Origin: Candidatus Saccharibacteria bacterium UBA1050 | GTDB lineage: Bacteria > Patescibacteriota > Saccharimonadia > Saccharimonadales > Saccharimonadaceae | Length of the DNA stretch: 64,000 bases | Assembly (NCBI GenBank): GCA_002316545.1 | Contig: DCDR01000001.1 | Coordinates: 62,001 to 126,000, forward strand | Direction of reading: 5' to 3' | Part shown: positions 17,075 to 25,233 of the stretch, piece by piece | How the letters are laid out: every line of letters starts with the position of its first letter | How positions within the stretch are numbered: position 1 is the first letter of the stretch | Made by a program: the position numbers and the translations under genes | The notes under the pieces: model-generated | The model's input: the letters and a program-made list of their open reading frames with translations, nothing else | What the model was told of the DNA's origin: nothing | Database searches by the model: none

Positions 17075-17635
17075 CTATGCTTTATGTGAATCCATCGACA
17101 GAGCGATGAGCAGTGGACCGACGAGCAATGAGTACAGCCCGATAATCCACACGAATGCTACGCCACCTGAAACTGGCTGGTTCAATAAGTAGACACCAGC
17201 CACAATACCGAGCGCGCCGGCGATTACCGCCAAGATCCGCGTAGTTGAGCTTGGCATGTCTCCAAATACTCCCTCGAGAATATCGACTATTCCACGGATG
17301 ATAAACGTGAACCCAGTAAGGAGAATCAGTGTAGCGAACGACACCAATGGATGCCTAACCAAGTACACTCCCACGCCCACCGCGAAGAAGCCAAACAGTA
17401 GCGTTAGCCACCAGAGTGACTGCCCTGCTATCATGTCCGAGAAACCTCTCACGACCGATACAACACCCCAAACTAACACGTAGGCACTAAATAGGTATAC
17501 AAACGTTACTAACGTGAGGCCCGGCCAAAACAAGGCCGCGACTCCAAAGAGCATTGTAAGTATGCCGGCAAACACCCCCATCCACCAGAGATCACCGGAT
17601 GCCCCCGCTCGTACTGTTGATTTATTGTCTGCCAT
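17075..17635 (-). CDS. HdeD/DUF308 family membrane protein
   Basis: 186 residues with six hydrophobic helices in the three-repeat pattern of HdeD-like proteins (GVAALFWPGLTLVTFVYLFS, then a similar RHPLVSFATLILLTG repeat). HdeD in E. coli is linked to acid resistance at high cell density; the molecular role is unclear. A probable ribosome binding site (GAGG) lies just before the start. It sits downstream of another small membrane protein gene on the same strand and probably shares its transcript. Confidence 0.82.
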   Translation of the reverse strand: MADNKSTVRAGASGDLWWMGVFAGILTMLFGVAALFWPGLTLVTFVYLFSAYVLVWGVVSVVRGFSDMIAGQSLWWLTLLFGFFAVGVGVYLVRHPLVSFATLILLTGFTFIIRGIVDILEGVFGDMPSSTTRILAVIAGALGIVAGVYLLNQPVSGGVAFVWIIGLYSLLVGPLLIALSMDSHKA

Positions 17636-17654
17636 AGTAAACCTCCTCTACGTT

Positions 17655-18023
17655 TTACAGACTTTCTTGCTCGGATGGGTCTTTACGAGGTGAATTAATG
17701 ACACCTCGAACGCCATCTACTAATGCGATGACAAGCAAGAAACAAGCCAGGCCGTACTGCAAATACTGTACGGAAATTATGTCTGCGTTGCGCAGTACAA
17801 GATAGGTGCCTACTAGTAAAACAGATAGGCCTAGCAGTCTTGTAGGCCAGAACGGTACAGCAAGTAGAAATAGTCCGGCTATTGCAAGGCCAAAAGAATA
17901 GGTGAAGTTAACAAGAGGGAGGGTTATCCATCCGAATGCAAGTGTGAGGCCGAAAAGAAACAACAGAATATCGATAATGGTGCGAATACTGATTGGTGGG
18001 TAACTTCTCGCTTGTGATTCCAT
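17655..18023 (-). CDS. Small membrane protein, 122 residues
   Basis: Not recognised. Four hydrophobic helices between residues about 15 and 110, with short polar ends. The frame extends upstream to 18119, but GGGAGG sits a few bases before the ATG at 18023 (MESQARSYPP...), and the longer version would overlap the divergent K+ channel promoter, so I take the shorter form. Likely co-transcribed with the HdeD-like gene. Confidence 0.6.
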   Translation of the reverse strand: MESQARSYPPISIRTIIDILLFLFGLTLAFGWITLPLVNFTYSFGLAIAGLFLLAVPFWPTRLLGLSVLLVGTYLVLRNADIISVQYLQYGLACFLLVIALVDGVRGVINSPRKDPSEQESL

Positions 18024-18110
18024 ACGACGCCTCCCGCATGCAATTTCTATTGCTATAATACTCTTATTTTCGAAATTGCAATAGTAAAATGCCAGCCGTA
18101 TACTGTAAAT

Positions 18111-18416
18111 ATGGAACACGAAGAGCTAAACCAAGTTAAAAAAAGTCTAAGAATTGCTACCGTTGCGACTGTTGTGCTGCTGGGCACCGGAACAGTTTTT
18201 TATATGTTTTTTGAAAAGCTGAGATTAGTCGATGCTTTGTACTTCAGCACGATTACCCTGACAACAGTAGGCTATGGAGACATAACGCCACAAACAGATG
18301 CGGGTAAGCTTTTTACTTGCGTTTATATACTTTCAGGTATTGCCGTGCTCGGAACATTTGCTAACTTACTCGTACGACGAGCGGTGCTGCAGCGAAAATC
18401 GAAAACATCCTCGTAA
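18111..18416 (+). CDS. Two-helix potassium channel
   Basis: 101 residues: first helix, pore loop with the selectivity filter TTVGYGD (within LTTVGYGDITPQ), second helix, short basic tail. This is the minimal KcsA-like pore with no RCK/TrkA-N regulatory domain. It should form a tetrameric K+ channel. TATACT (18099-18104) lies six bases before the ATG (leaderless). Confidence 0.88.
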   Translation: MEHEELNQVKKSLRIATVATVVLLGTGTVFYMFFEKLRLVDALYFSTITLTTVGYGDITPQTDAGKLFTCVYILSGIAVLGTFANLLVRRAVLQRKSKTSS

Positions 18417-18430
18417 CTCTAGCTGCGCCG

Positions 18431-18640
18431 CTAGTCAAGTTTCGACGCAAGCCATTCTCTAAACAAAAATGCAGGAACGATGTATGGAAATACAGCATAA
18501 AACATGTCTGATACCGAATGGATGCTTCGGTTTGCTGCGATAAGTACGGTAAAAATGAAAATTAGTAATATAGCATCAATGACAAATGCAGCGAGAGAAT
18601 TAGGTATATGGATTACCTTGCTGTTTTTGTATAGTTTCAT
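18431..18640 (-). CDS. Small membrane protein, 69 residues
   Basis: Not recognised. Two hydrophobic helices (about residues 13-35 and 45-62) with a basic N-terminus (MKLYKNSKV). It converges on the K+ channel gene. No clear ribosome binding site. Confidence 0.45.
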   Translation of the reverse strand: MKLYKNSKVIHIPNSLAAFVIDAILLIFIFTVLIAANRSIHSVSDMFYAVFPYIVPAFLFREWLASKLD

Positions 18641-18685
18641 GACTCTAGTATAACAAAGCTAGTTGGTGCAATTGGCTTAAGAGCT

Positions 18686-18781
18686 CTTTCCTGGCTGGGG
18701 TGGAGGGATTCGAACCCCCGAATGCATGGACCAAAACCATGTGCCTTACCACTTGGCCACACCCCAATGTAGCCAGGAAAG
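18686..18781. repeat. Perfect 11-bp inverted repeat flanking tRNA-Gln
   Basis: CTTTCCTGGCT (18686-18696) and AGCCAGGAAAG (18771-18781) are perfect complements on either side of the tRNA gene. One arm includes the discriminator base and CCA end, so in the precursor the 5' leader can pair with the tRNA 3' end and trailer. Confidence 0.8.
18692..18766 (-). tRNA. tRNA-Gln (anticodon UUG), CCA encoded
   Basis: Acceptor stem TGGGGTG/CACCCCA, D arm with CCAAGTGGTAAGGC, anticodon arm CATGG-TTTTGGT-CCATG (anticodon TTG), T arm with GGTTCGAATCC, discriminator G, and an encoded CCA. All arms pair well. Confidence 0.95.
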
Positions 18782-18845
18782 AAATCTCGAGTTATTAATA
18801 TGAAAAATTGCCCTAGAGCCTACACATTGTAGCATATTTTCAAGG

Positions 18846-21368
18846 CTATGACACGTGGTGGCCCTGACGGCGACCAATGTATTTGTGAACTTCTACCACC
18901 ACGACAGGAACGATAAAGGCGATGAGGCCAGTAACTACTAAATCACTAAGCGCTACGGGGCTAACGTGTAGGAATGAACCAAGCGGGCCGAAGATGGCGA
19001 GAGCCTGCAAAGAAACAGCAATTGTGAGCCCAATGAGAAATGCGGGGTTGTACACCCAAATACGTCGTAGGAGCGAATCGAACGTACCGCGTGCGTTAAG
19101 GGCATTTGCCCATTGCATTACTACTAGTGCGGAAAACGCTATGGTGCGCGCATAGTCGTGACCGTGTGTGCTCAGGAAGTATGCATACATTGTGAGTGTA
19201 ACGGCAGCCATAGTGAGCGCCACAAGCAGCATTCGCACTATGATAATGCGGTCGAGGATAGGTGCACTTGGCGAGGTTGGCTTGCGACGCATCGCATTAC
19301 GACTGCCTGGCTCTAACCCAAGCGGGATAACCAAGGCGGAATCGGTAACTAAGTTGATCCATAAAATTTGTACCGGCGCGATGGGTGCAGGCATACCAAC
19401 TAGCAGTGCACCAAGCGTCGTAAGCACTTCGCCAGTATTGGTTGCAAGTAGATAGTACAGCATGCGCCGAATATTGGAAATAATGGTGCGACCTTCCTGA
19501 ATGGCGTCGATGATAGACTTGAAATTGTCGTTGAGTAGTACGATATCGCCTGCGTCGCGTGCTATATGCGAGCCGCTACCCATTGCTACGCCAACGTGAG
19601 CGTTGGCGAGCGCAGGTACATCATTTACGCCATCGCCCGTCATTGCAGTAACATTGTTTCGTTTCAAAATAGTAAGAATGCGGTATTTGTGCTCGGGGAT
19701 AACCCGCGAAAATACTCGTACATCGCTTATGGCCTTTTCAAGCTCAGCATCGGTCATAGTGTGCATGGTGCGACTATCAAACACTTGGTCTTTAGTGGCT
19801 ACCATGCCTAACTCTTTGGCAATGTGATACGCAGTTTCTTTGTGATCACCGGTAATCATGCGTACGGTAACACCAGCGCCGGTAGCTAGCGCAATGGCCT
19901 GCTTTGCTTCTGGTCGCAAAATGTCGGCGACGCCAATAAAACCGACTAGGTCGAATTTAGTTTTAGCCGGCAGCTCATCGAAACTTTTAATTGGCTTGTG
20001 TAAAAGCACGGTGGCCACGCCGATTACTCGATAGCCTTTGGCCGTGAGCTCTCGAAGGACTTCGGTAGCTTTGCTGCGCTGTGTGGAGGTAAGAAGCGAT
20101 TGCTGCATCAGAATTTCGGGAGCACCTTTTACATCAAGGACATACTGTTCTCCGTGGTGCCACATATTACCGCTCATCGCCCACTCTTGGTTGAATGGCA
20201 AACTATGGGCTACTGCCGCTTTTGGATGGGCGAACTTTTGTTCGGAAGCATAATTTGCAATAGCAATGTCGAGTGGGTCGTGTGATTTGTGGTGAGCTTG
20301 GTTGATGATGTGTGTGAGGCTTCGTGACATCTGGTGTTTGCGGATATGTGATTGCCACACTTCATGCACGGTGAGTTGGTTTTTCGTAAGCGTACCGGTT
20401 TTATCGGTAGCAATAGTGGTTAACGCACCTACGGTCTCGATAGCGCGCATAGAGCGCACCAGAGCCTTTTTGGCCGCGATTCGGCGCATCCCGAGAACCA
20501 ACACAACCGATATGGCAACCGGCAGGCTTTCAGGTACAGCGCTAACAGAAAGTGCTACCACAAAACGCACTGCTTCTACCAGCTCCATACCTCGCAGAGT
20601 TGCTAAGCCAAATGCTACGACAGCCATGCCAGCAACCACGATGATAATACGATTTATGAGAGCATCGATTTTCTGTTGCACAGGGCTGGGAGTTTGCGTA
20701 TTGGCCGATAGCGTGGCTAGTTCTCCAAACTCGGTATCGTTGCCTGTGCGCACTACGACAGCCGTTGCCTCACCCGCGACGACAAACGAACCTTGGAAAA
20801 GCATATTCGACTGGTCGTATACTTCTTTTTCACCTTGTAAGGTATCGACTTGCTTGCTAATCGGCTGAGATTCGCCAGTCAGTAACGACTCATCAACGCG
20901 AAGATCGCCTTCGGTAATGATACGCGCATCGGCTGGTACCTTTTCGCCTTCGGTAAGTACAATTACATCGCCAGGAACTAGTTGCAAGGCGTCTAGCTGA
21001 ACTATTTTGCCGTTCCGCCAGGTGTCAACGCGTTGTTTCGTGTGCGTGCTGAGCGCGCGAAGAATACGCTCGGTTGAAAACCGTTGCACATAATAGATGA
21101 CCGCACTTACAGCGATAATCGCACCAATAATAACCGCGTCGAGGTACTCATGGTGCCATACACTAATAGCAACCGCCACGAACAGCACCAGCATGAAAAT
21201 GTTCGCGAAAGGTTCAATGAGCTTACGCCACAGCGGCTCACCTTTCACGATGACCTCATTTAGGCCATACATTTTGGTCCGCTCGTCTGCTTCGGAAGAT
21301 GAAAGGCCACGCTCTGAGCTTTCGAGGTCTCGAAGCGTATGCTCGACTGATTCATTGTAATAAAGCAT
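18846..21368 (-). CDS. Cation-transporting P-type ATPase (P2, Ca2+-like)
   Basis: Membrane cation pump of 840 residues. Order: N-terminal cation-ATPase domain, helices M1-M2, actuator domain with LTGES at 163-167, M3-M4 with VPESLP at about 279-284, the phosphorylated Asp in DKTGTLT at 322-328, the nucleotide domain, the hinge MTGDGVNDVPAL, and six C-terminal helices. The arrangement fits P2-type (SERCA/PMR1-like) Ca2+ or Mn2+ pumps, though Na+/K+-like P2 pumps look similar. TATAAT (21376-21381, minus strand) is seven bases before the ATG, so the mRNA is probably leaderless. Confidence 0.93.
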   Translation of the reverse strand: MLYYNESVEHTLRDLESSERGLSSSEADERTKMYGLNEVIVKGEPLWRKLIEPFANIFMLVLFVAVAISVWHHEYLDAVIIGAIIAVSAVIYYVQRFSTERILRALSTHTKQRVDTWRNGKIVQLDALQLVPGDVIVLTEGEKVPADARIITEGDLRVDESLLTGESQPISKQVDTLQGEKEVYDQSNMLFQGSFVVAGEATAVVVRTGNDTEFGELATLSANTQTPSPVQQKIDALINRIIIVVAGMAVVAFGLATLRGMELVEAVRFVVALSVSAVPESLPVAISVVLVLGMRRIAAKKALVRSMRAIETVGALTTIATDKTGTLTKNQLTVHEVWQSHIRKHQMSRSLTHIINQAHHKSHDPLDIAIANYASEQKFAHPKAAVAHSLPFNQEWAMSGNMWHHGEQYVLDVKGAPEILMQQSLLTSTQRSKATEVLRELTAKGYRVIGVATVLLHKPIKSFDELPAKTKFDLVGFIGVADILRPEAKQAIALATGAGVTVRMITGDHKETAYHIAKELGMVATKDQVFDSRTMHTMTDAELEKAISDVRVFSRVIPEHKYRILTILKRNNVTAMTGDGVNDVPALANAHVGVAMGSGSHIARDAGDIVLLNDNFKSIIDAIQEGRTIISNIRRMLYYLLATNTGEVLTTLGALLVGMPAPIAPVQILWINLVTDSALVIPLGLEPGSRNAMRRKPTSPSAPILDRIIIVRMLLVALTMAAVTLTMYAYFLSTHGHDYARTIAFSALVVMQWANALNARGTFDSLLRRIWVYNPAFLIGLTIAVSLQALAIFGPLGSFLHVSPVALSDLVVTGLIAFIVPVVVVEVHKYIGRRQGHHVS

Positions 21369-21393
21369 TACCAGTATTATACCAGTAAAGAGG

Positions 21394-21419
21394 CACCGCC
21401 CCCAGGGCTAGGGGCGGTG
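21394..21419. terminator. GC-rich hairpin between Gre factor and P-type ATPase genes
   Basis: CACCGCCCC (21394-21402) pairs perfectly with GGGGCGGTG (21411-21419). It lies 3' of the Gre-factor gene and directly upstream of the ATPase promoter. The T-run after it on the minus strand is short. Confidence 0.6.
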
Positions 21420-21442
21420 AGAGTGAGAGTGAAGAGGTACGG

Positions 21443-21910
21443 TTAGGTTATTCGAACGAGTGTCAGCTGGCGTACTCCTAGGCCTGAGCTCCAGTTGATA
21501 GTTTCTTGGATGGTACGACCGAGCAAGGTTTGACCAAGCGGACTATTGGCAGAGATTCGGCCATCGCTAGGGTTGGCTTCAATACTGTCCACCAGCTGGT
21601 AGCGGAACATGCGGCCGTGCGCGTCGATGAGCTCTACTACCGAGCCAAGTGCTACCTTGATAGCATCGCGCTTGCGTGGAAATAGCTTGGCTTGAGAAAG
21701 TTGCAGGTGCTTATCGACAAGTTGGCTTTCTATCATCTCGAGCTCGCCCAGTTTTTCTACTCGTGCAAGACGTTGGTCGTGGCCGTCAGTCTTGTCGAGG
21801 TTTTTTAGCTGAGCAATCACATCGGCTTGAAGTCGCTCGAGTCGTTGAATCGACTTTTTCAGCTCTTTCATGCCCTTTTTGCTAAGCAGTAGTGTGTTCG
21901 AAGAATTCAT
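21443..21910 (-). CDS. GreA/GreB family transcription elongation factor
   Basis: Binds RNA polymerase through the secondary channel and rescues backtracked complexes. The N-terminal coiled coil (residues about 10-80) contains LDKTDGHDQRLARVEKLGELE, where the acidic tip is less conserved than in E. coli GreA. It is followed by an FKBP-like domain with VALGSVVELID and NSPLGQTLLGR. 155 residues is normal. AAGGAGG lies upstream of the ATG. It could also be a Gre-like paralogue that competes with GreA. Confidence 0.8.
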   Translation of the reverse strand: MNSSNTLLLSKKGMKELKKSIQRLERLQADVIAQLKNLDKTDGHDQRLARVEKLGELEMIESQLVDKHLQLSQAKLFPRKRDAIKVALGSVVELIDAHGRMFRYQLVDSIEANPSDGRISANSPLGQTLLGRTIQETINWSSGLGVRQLTLVRIT

Positions 21911-22003
21911 GTGTTCCCTCCTTGTTTAATGTTTCTCGCAACGTGAGGTGTATCGTTGCTATGACCTTACTATGTCAGACAAAGCTGAGAATTATCTGAA
22001 AAA

Positions 22004-23023
22004 CTAATGATTTTGTGAAATTTTAGGGATTACTACTGTAAACGTCGTCTGTTTTGACGGTTCACTCACAACCTGAATGTCGGCATTGTGCGTATCGGCG
22101 ATGTTTTTTGCGAGCGATAGCCCTAGTCCATAGCCCTTACTAGCAGACTGCGACGTGCGTGAGCTATCGGCGCGATAGAAACGGTCGAAGATTTTAGGTA
22201 GGTCATCAGCTGAGATTCCTTTTCCTGCATTCGATATGCGTACAGTTACTGATTTACCGGTTGCCGTTGATGTAACTTCAACAGGAGACGACTCAGGGCT
22301 ATAGCGCAGCGCGTTGTCGACGAGTATGACGAATAGGTCCCGTAGCATGCTTTCGTTGCCTTCTGCGATGGCGGCTTGTTTGCTCAATTTTAGTTTAATG
22401 CGGCTTTTTGAATCTAGCAGTTTTTGTACATGTTTGAGTTGTTGGTTTATGTCAACGCGCTCTGTAAGGTCAATTGAGGCTAGGTCCATGCGCGATAGCT
22501 GGAGGAGCGTGTGAGTGAGCCCTGTGAGCTTGTCGACTTCTTCTAGTGTGCTTTCCACTACCTGGCGGTAATCTTGCTTTTTCATTGAGCTATCTCGCAG
22601 CGCAAGCTCAAGTTCAGATTTCATAACAGCAAGCGGAGTCTTCAGCTCATGACTCGCATCGCTAGTGAAACGAGATTGAGCTTCATGCATTTCTTCAATC
22701 GGGCGAAGTGTACGTCGCGCCAGCAAGTAGCTCCCTACGCCACCCATACCAAGTACGAAAAGATTAATATACAGCAGCCCGAAAAAGATATTTACTTTTG
22801 CCTCGTCAGCCTGACCTTGCCGAATACTTCGTAATGTTGAATTTTCAGGTATAAGCCAACGCGGATCATCTTCAAGCCGTAGCTGCAAGCTTTCGAGGCG
22901 GCTACTCACCTCCTGGGTAGATAATTGATAAATAATAGTGCTAAAGAGCAAACTGATGATCATGAGAATCATCAGATACCAACCAGTTAATTTTAGCGTC
23001 GCAGACTCAAAGGCTCGCCTCAT
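22004..23023 (-). CDS. Two-component sensor histidine kinase
   Basis: Membrane sensor of 339 residues: N-terminal helix (about 13-33), short extracytoplasmic region of about 45 residues, second helix (about 80-100), HisKA with phospho-acceptor in TSDASHELKTPLAVM, and an ATPase domain with N box (VDNALRYSP), G1 (SNAGKGISADDL) and G2 (GYGLGLSLAK). Overlaps the stop of the response regulator gene by four bases, so the two are translated as a pair. The signal sensed is unknown. Confidence 0.93.
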   Translation of the reverse strand: MRRAFESATLKLTGWYLMILMIISLLFSTIIYQLSTQEVSSRLESLQLRLEDDPRWLIPENSTLRSIRQGQADEAKVNIFFGLLYINLFVLGMGGVGSYLLARRTLRPIEEMHEAQSRFTSDASHELKTPLAVMKSELELALRDSSMKKQDYRQVVESTLEEVDKLTGLTHTLLQLSRMDLASIDLTERVDINQQLKHVQKLLDSKSRIKLKLSKQAAIAEGNESMLRDLFVILVDNALRYSPESSPVEVTSTATGKSVTVRISNAGKGISADDLPKIFDRFYRADSSRTSQSASKGYGLGLSLAKNIADTHNADIQVVSEPSKQTTFTVVIPKISQNH

Positions 23024-23697
23024 GGTGCTGCCTCGAGTTTATAGCCGAAGCCCCGCACTGTGTGTAGCAACGGCTTTTTAAATGGCTTGTCGACTTTATT
23101 GCGTAAGTAGCGCATATATACCTCGACCGTATTTGGAAGAATGTCGGCATCGTAATCCCATACGTGAGCGATTATCATGTCTTTTGAAATTGGCCTACGT
23201 TGGTTTCTTAGTAAGTACTCTAGCAATGCAAATTCACGGGATGTGAGCGTGATTGATTTTCCAGAACGGCTTACTTGTAAGTTGGTCGTGTCGAGCGATA
23301 AGTCACCCGCCGATAGTACGGTAGCTTGAGATTCGGTTGGTCGGCGAAGTAGTGCGCGCACACGAGCAAGCAATTCTTCAATCGCGAACGGTTTGGTAAG
23401 GTAGTCATCAGCACCACTATCAAGTCCAGTTGTCTTATCTTTAGTGCTCGCCATGGCGGTAAGGAATAATACTGGCGTGTGTATGCCTGCCTCGCGCATT
23501 TCTTGCACTATCGCTAAACCATCGTAATCACCCGGCAGCATTCGGTCGATGATGGCCGCGTCATAGGGTTCAGTCGTTGCCATTGCGTAGCCTTCGTCGC
23601 CGTCGAAGCAAACGTCAACAGCATAATGCTCTAATTCAAGCGCACGTTTGATGGCTTGAGCTATTTTGTGTTCATCTTCTACAACAAGAATTCTCAT
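23020..23697 (-). CDS. OmpR/PhoB family response regulator
   Basis: 225 residues: receiver domain with the phospho-accepting Asp at residue 51 (IIDRMLPGD), acidic pair EDE near the N-terminus, Lys in the LTKPF motif, then a winged-helix DNA-binding domain (LTSREFALLEYLLRN ... VEVYMRYLRNKVDK ... TVRGFGYKLE). Partner of the kinase that overlaps it downstream. Several tata-like boxes lie within 20 bases of the start. Confidence 0.94.
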   Translation of the reverse strand: MRILVVEDEHKIAQAIKRALELEHYAVDVCFDGDEGYAMATTEPYDAAIIDRMLPGDYDGLAIVQEMREAGIHTPVLFLTAMASTKDKTTGLDSGADDYLTKPFAIEELLARVRALLRRPTESQATVLSAGDLSLDTTNLQVSRSGKSITLTSREFALLEYLLRNQRRPISKDMIIAHVWDYDADILPNTVEVYMRYLRNKVDKPFKKPLLHTVRGFGYKLEAAP

Positions 23698-23753
23698 AGT
23701 TCACTAGGTATAGTATACGCCTAAACTGAAAATTAGCTGAGAGTCAGCAGATA

Positions 23754-24050
23754 TTAGGCGTACTTTTCAGACCAGTTATTCATGTGTTCGAGAATCGGTA
23801 GCAAATCTCGACCTTTTGCGGTCAGCTCGTATTCGCATCGATTACCCAATAGCGGCTGCTTGGTTATGATGCCCGATTTTTCTAGTTTAACTAGTCGTGC
23901 TGAGAGTGTGCGAGGGTTAATGTCGCCGGCGAGCTCTTGTAACTGACAAAACCGAACAGACTCGTTGTTGATGAAAAAACGAAGTAAACGTGGCGTCCAT
24001 TTGTCGCCCAGGATTTGCGTTGCTTGGTCGAGACATCCAACGGTTTGCAT
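23754..24050 (-). CDS. HxlR family transcriptional regulator
   Basis: A 98-residue winged-helix regulator: GDKWTPRLLRFFINNESVRF, then INPRTLSARLVKLEKSGII as the recognition helix region, and a C-terminal AKGRDLLPILEHMNNW. One Cys near the N-terminus (VGCLDQA) sits where redox-sensing HxlR/YodB/QorR members carry their sensor Cys. The frame extends upstream, but TTGACG-17-TATAGT ends seven bases before the ATG at 24050, so I start there. It is divergent to the AI-2E gene and may regulate both directions, and possibly the quinone reductase at 53242. Confidence 0.85.
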   Translation of the reverse strand: MQTVGCLDQATQILGDKWTPRLLRFFINNESVRFCQLQELAGDINPRTLSARLVKLEKSGIITKQPLLGNRCEYELTAKGRDLLPILEHMNNWSEKYA

Positions 24051-24057
24051 AGTACTA

Positions 24058-24109
24058 ACTATACATTGTCTAGTAATAATCGTCAAAGTATTGCTACTAG
24101 TGGTACAAT
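24058..24109. promoter_or_regulatory. Overlapping divergent promoters of HxlR and AI-2E genes
   Basis: Minus strand: TTGACG (24081-24086), 17 bases, TATAGT (24058-24063), then seven bases to the HxlR ATG. Plus strand: TACAAT (24104-24109), six bases before the ATG at 24116. Both messages are predicted to be leaderless. AGTACT and ACTATA half-site-like sequences lie next to the HxlR start. Confidence 0.65.
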
Positions 24110-24115
24110 GTCTGT

Positions 24116-25231
24116 ATGAAGGTACATCACGACATAGATACGCAAACATTTATACGTTTTTGGCTCGTTGTTATTGGCTTCGGGTTGGTTGGCTATGCAG
24201 TATACAGCGCTCGTGATGCCCTAATTATACTTGGATCAGCATTTTTCTTAGCATTGATTTTGAATGCGCCCGTAAGTCGCTTGGCTCGCATAATGCCTGG
24301 TAGAAGTAGGGCTATGAGCACCGCGATTGCGTTCGTAGCGGTCGTACTGTTCATTGGCGCGTTTGTATTTTTAGCGGTTCCTCCTATTGCCCAGCAACTT
24401 GTGAAATTTATTGATACATTGCCGACCGTTGTATCATCAGCACGTACTCAATGGGAGGGCCTAAATACTCTCATTATTCAATACAACCTACAATCACAGG
24501 TTGATAGCGGCCTTGACGCGCTACAAAAGAGTACCTCTGGTATTGCAGCGGGCATTGGTGGGGGTATTATCGCAGGTATCGGCTCGATATTCTCATTCGT
24601 AACGGCAGTATTTTTGGTGCTCGTACTTGCCTTCTTGATGCTGGTGGAAGCCCCAACATGGATGGAGCGATTGTGGCGATTATATGATGACAAAGCTCGT
24701 ATGGAACGACACCGAAAGATAGCCAAGCAGATGAACACGGTCGTTTCAAACTATGTAACTGGCCAGCTCACCGTGTCGGGTCTTGGTGCTGTATTTGCGG
24801 GGATTACGGTATTCATTTTGAGCTTCATATTTAATATACCGTCAAACTTGGCCGTGCCGGCAGCAGCGATTACCTTTATTCTTTCGCTTATACCTATGTT
24901 TGGTGCTACTATCGGCGGTATCCTGATTGGCTTGGTGCTCGCCTTCAACGACATCGGCGCGGCAATTAGCTACCTGGTATACTTTGTGGTTTACCAACAG
25001 ATTGAAAACAACTTCATATCGCCAACTATCCAGTCGAAAAGAATTGAACTAAGCGCTTTGACTATCTTGGCGTCAGTAACGGTTGGGTTATATGTATTTG
25101 GTATAGCTGGAGGAATTATATCCATTCCAATTGCCGGGTGTTTGAAAGTTCTGCTCGATAGCTACTTTGAGCGACGCAGTGCGATGCGAAATACATCGAG
25201 CAAAGCTAAAATCAACAAAACCGCTGCATAG
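24116..25231 (+). CDS. AI-2E/PerM family transporter
   Basis: 371 residues. Two N-terminal helices, a long periplasmic/amphipathic region (residues about 95-150), then five helices with the family patterns GGGIIAGIGSIFSFVTAVFL, LIPMFGATIGGILIGLVLAF and the conserved QQIENNFISPTIQSK. Family members export autoinducer-2 or act as Na+/H+ antiporters; the substrate cannot be told. It has a basic C-terminal tail. Leaderless start; convergent with cysS. Confidence 0.87.
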   Translation: MKVHHDIDTQTFIRFWLVVIGFGLVGYAVYSARDALIILGSAFFLALILNAPVSRLARIMPGRSRAMSTAIAFVAVVLFIGAFVFLAVPPIAQQLVKFIDTLPTVVSSARTQWEGLNTLIIQYNLQSQVDSGLDALQKSTSGIAAGIGGGIIAGIGSIFSFVTAVFLVLVLAFLMLVEAPTWMERLWRLYDDKARMERHRKIAKQMNTVVSNYVTGQLTVSGLGAVFAGITVFILSFIFNIPSNLAVPAAAITFILSLIPMFGATIGGILIGLVLAFNDIGAAISYLVYFVVYQQIENNFISPTIQSKRIELSALTILASVTVGLYVFGIAGGIISIPIAGCLKVLLDSYFERRSAMRNTSSKAKINKTAA

Positions 25232-25233
25232 TT

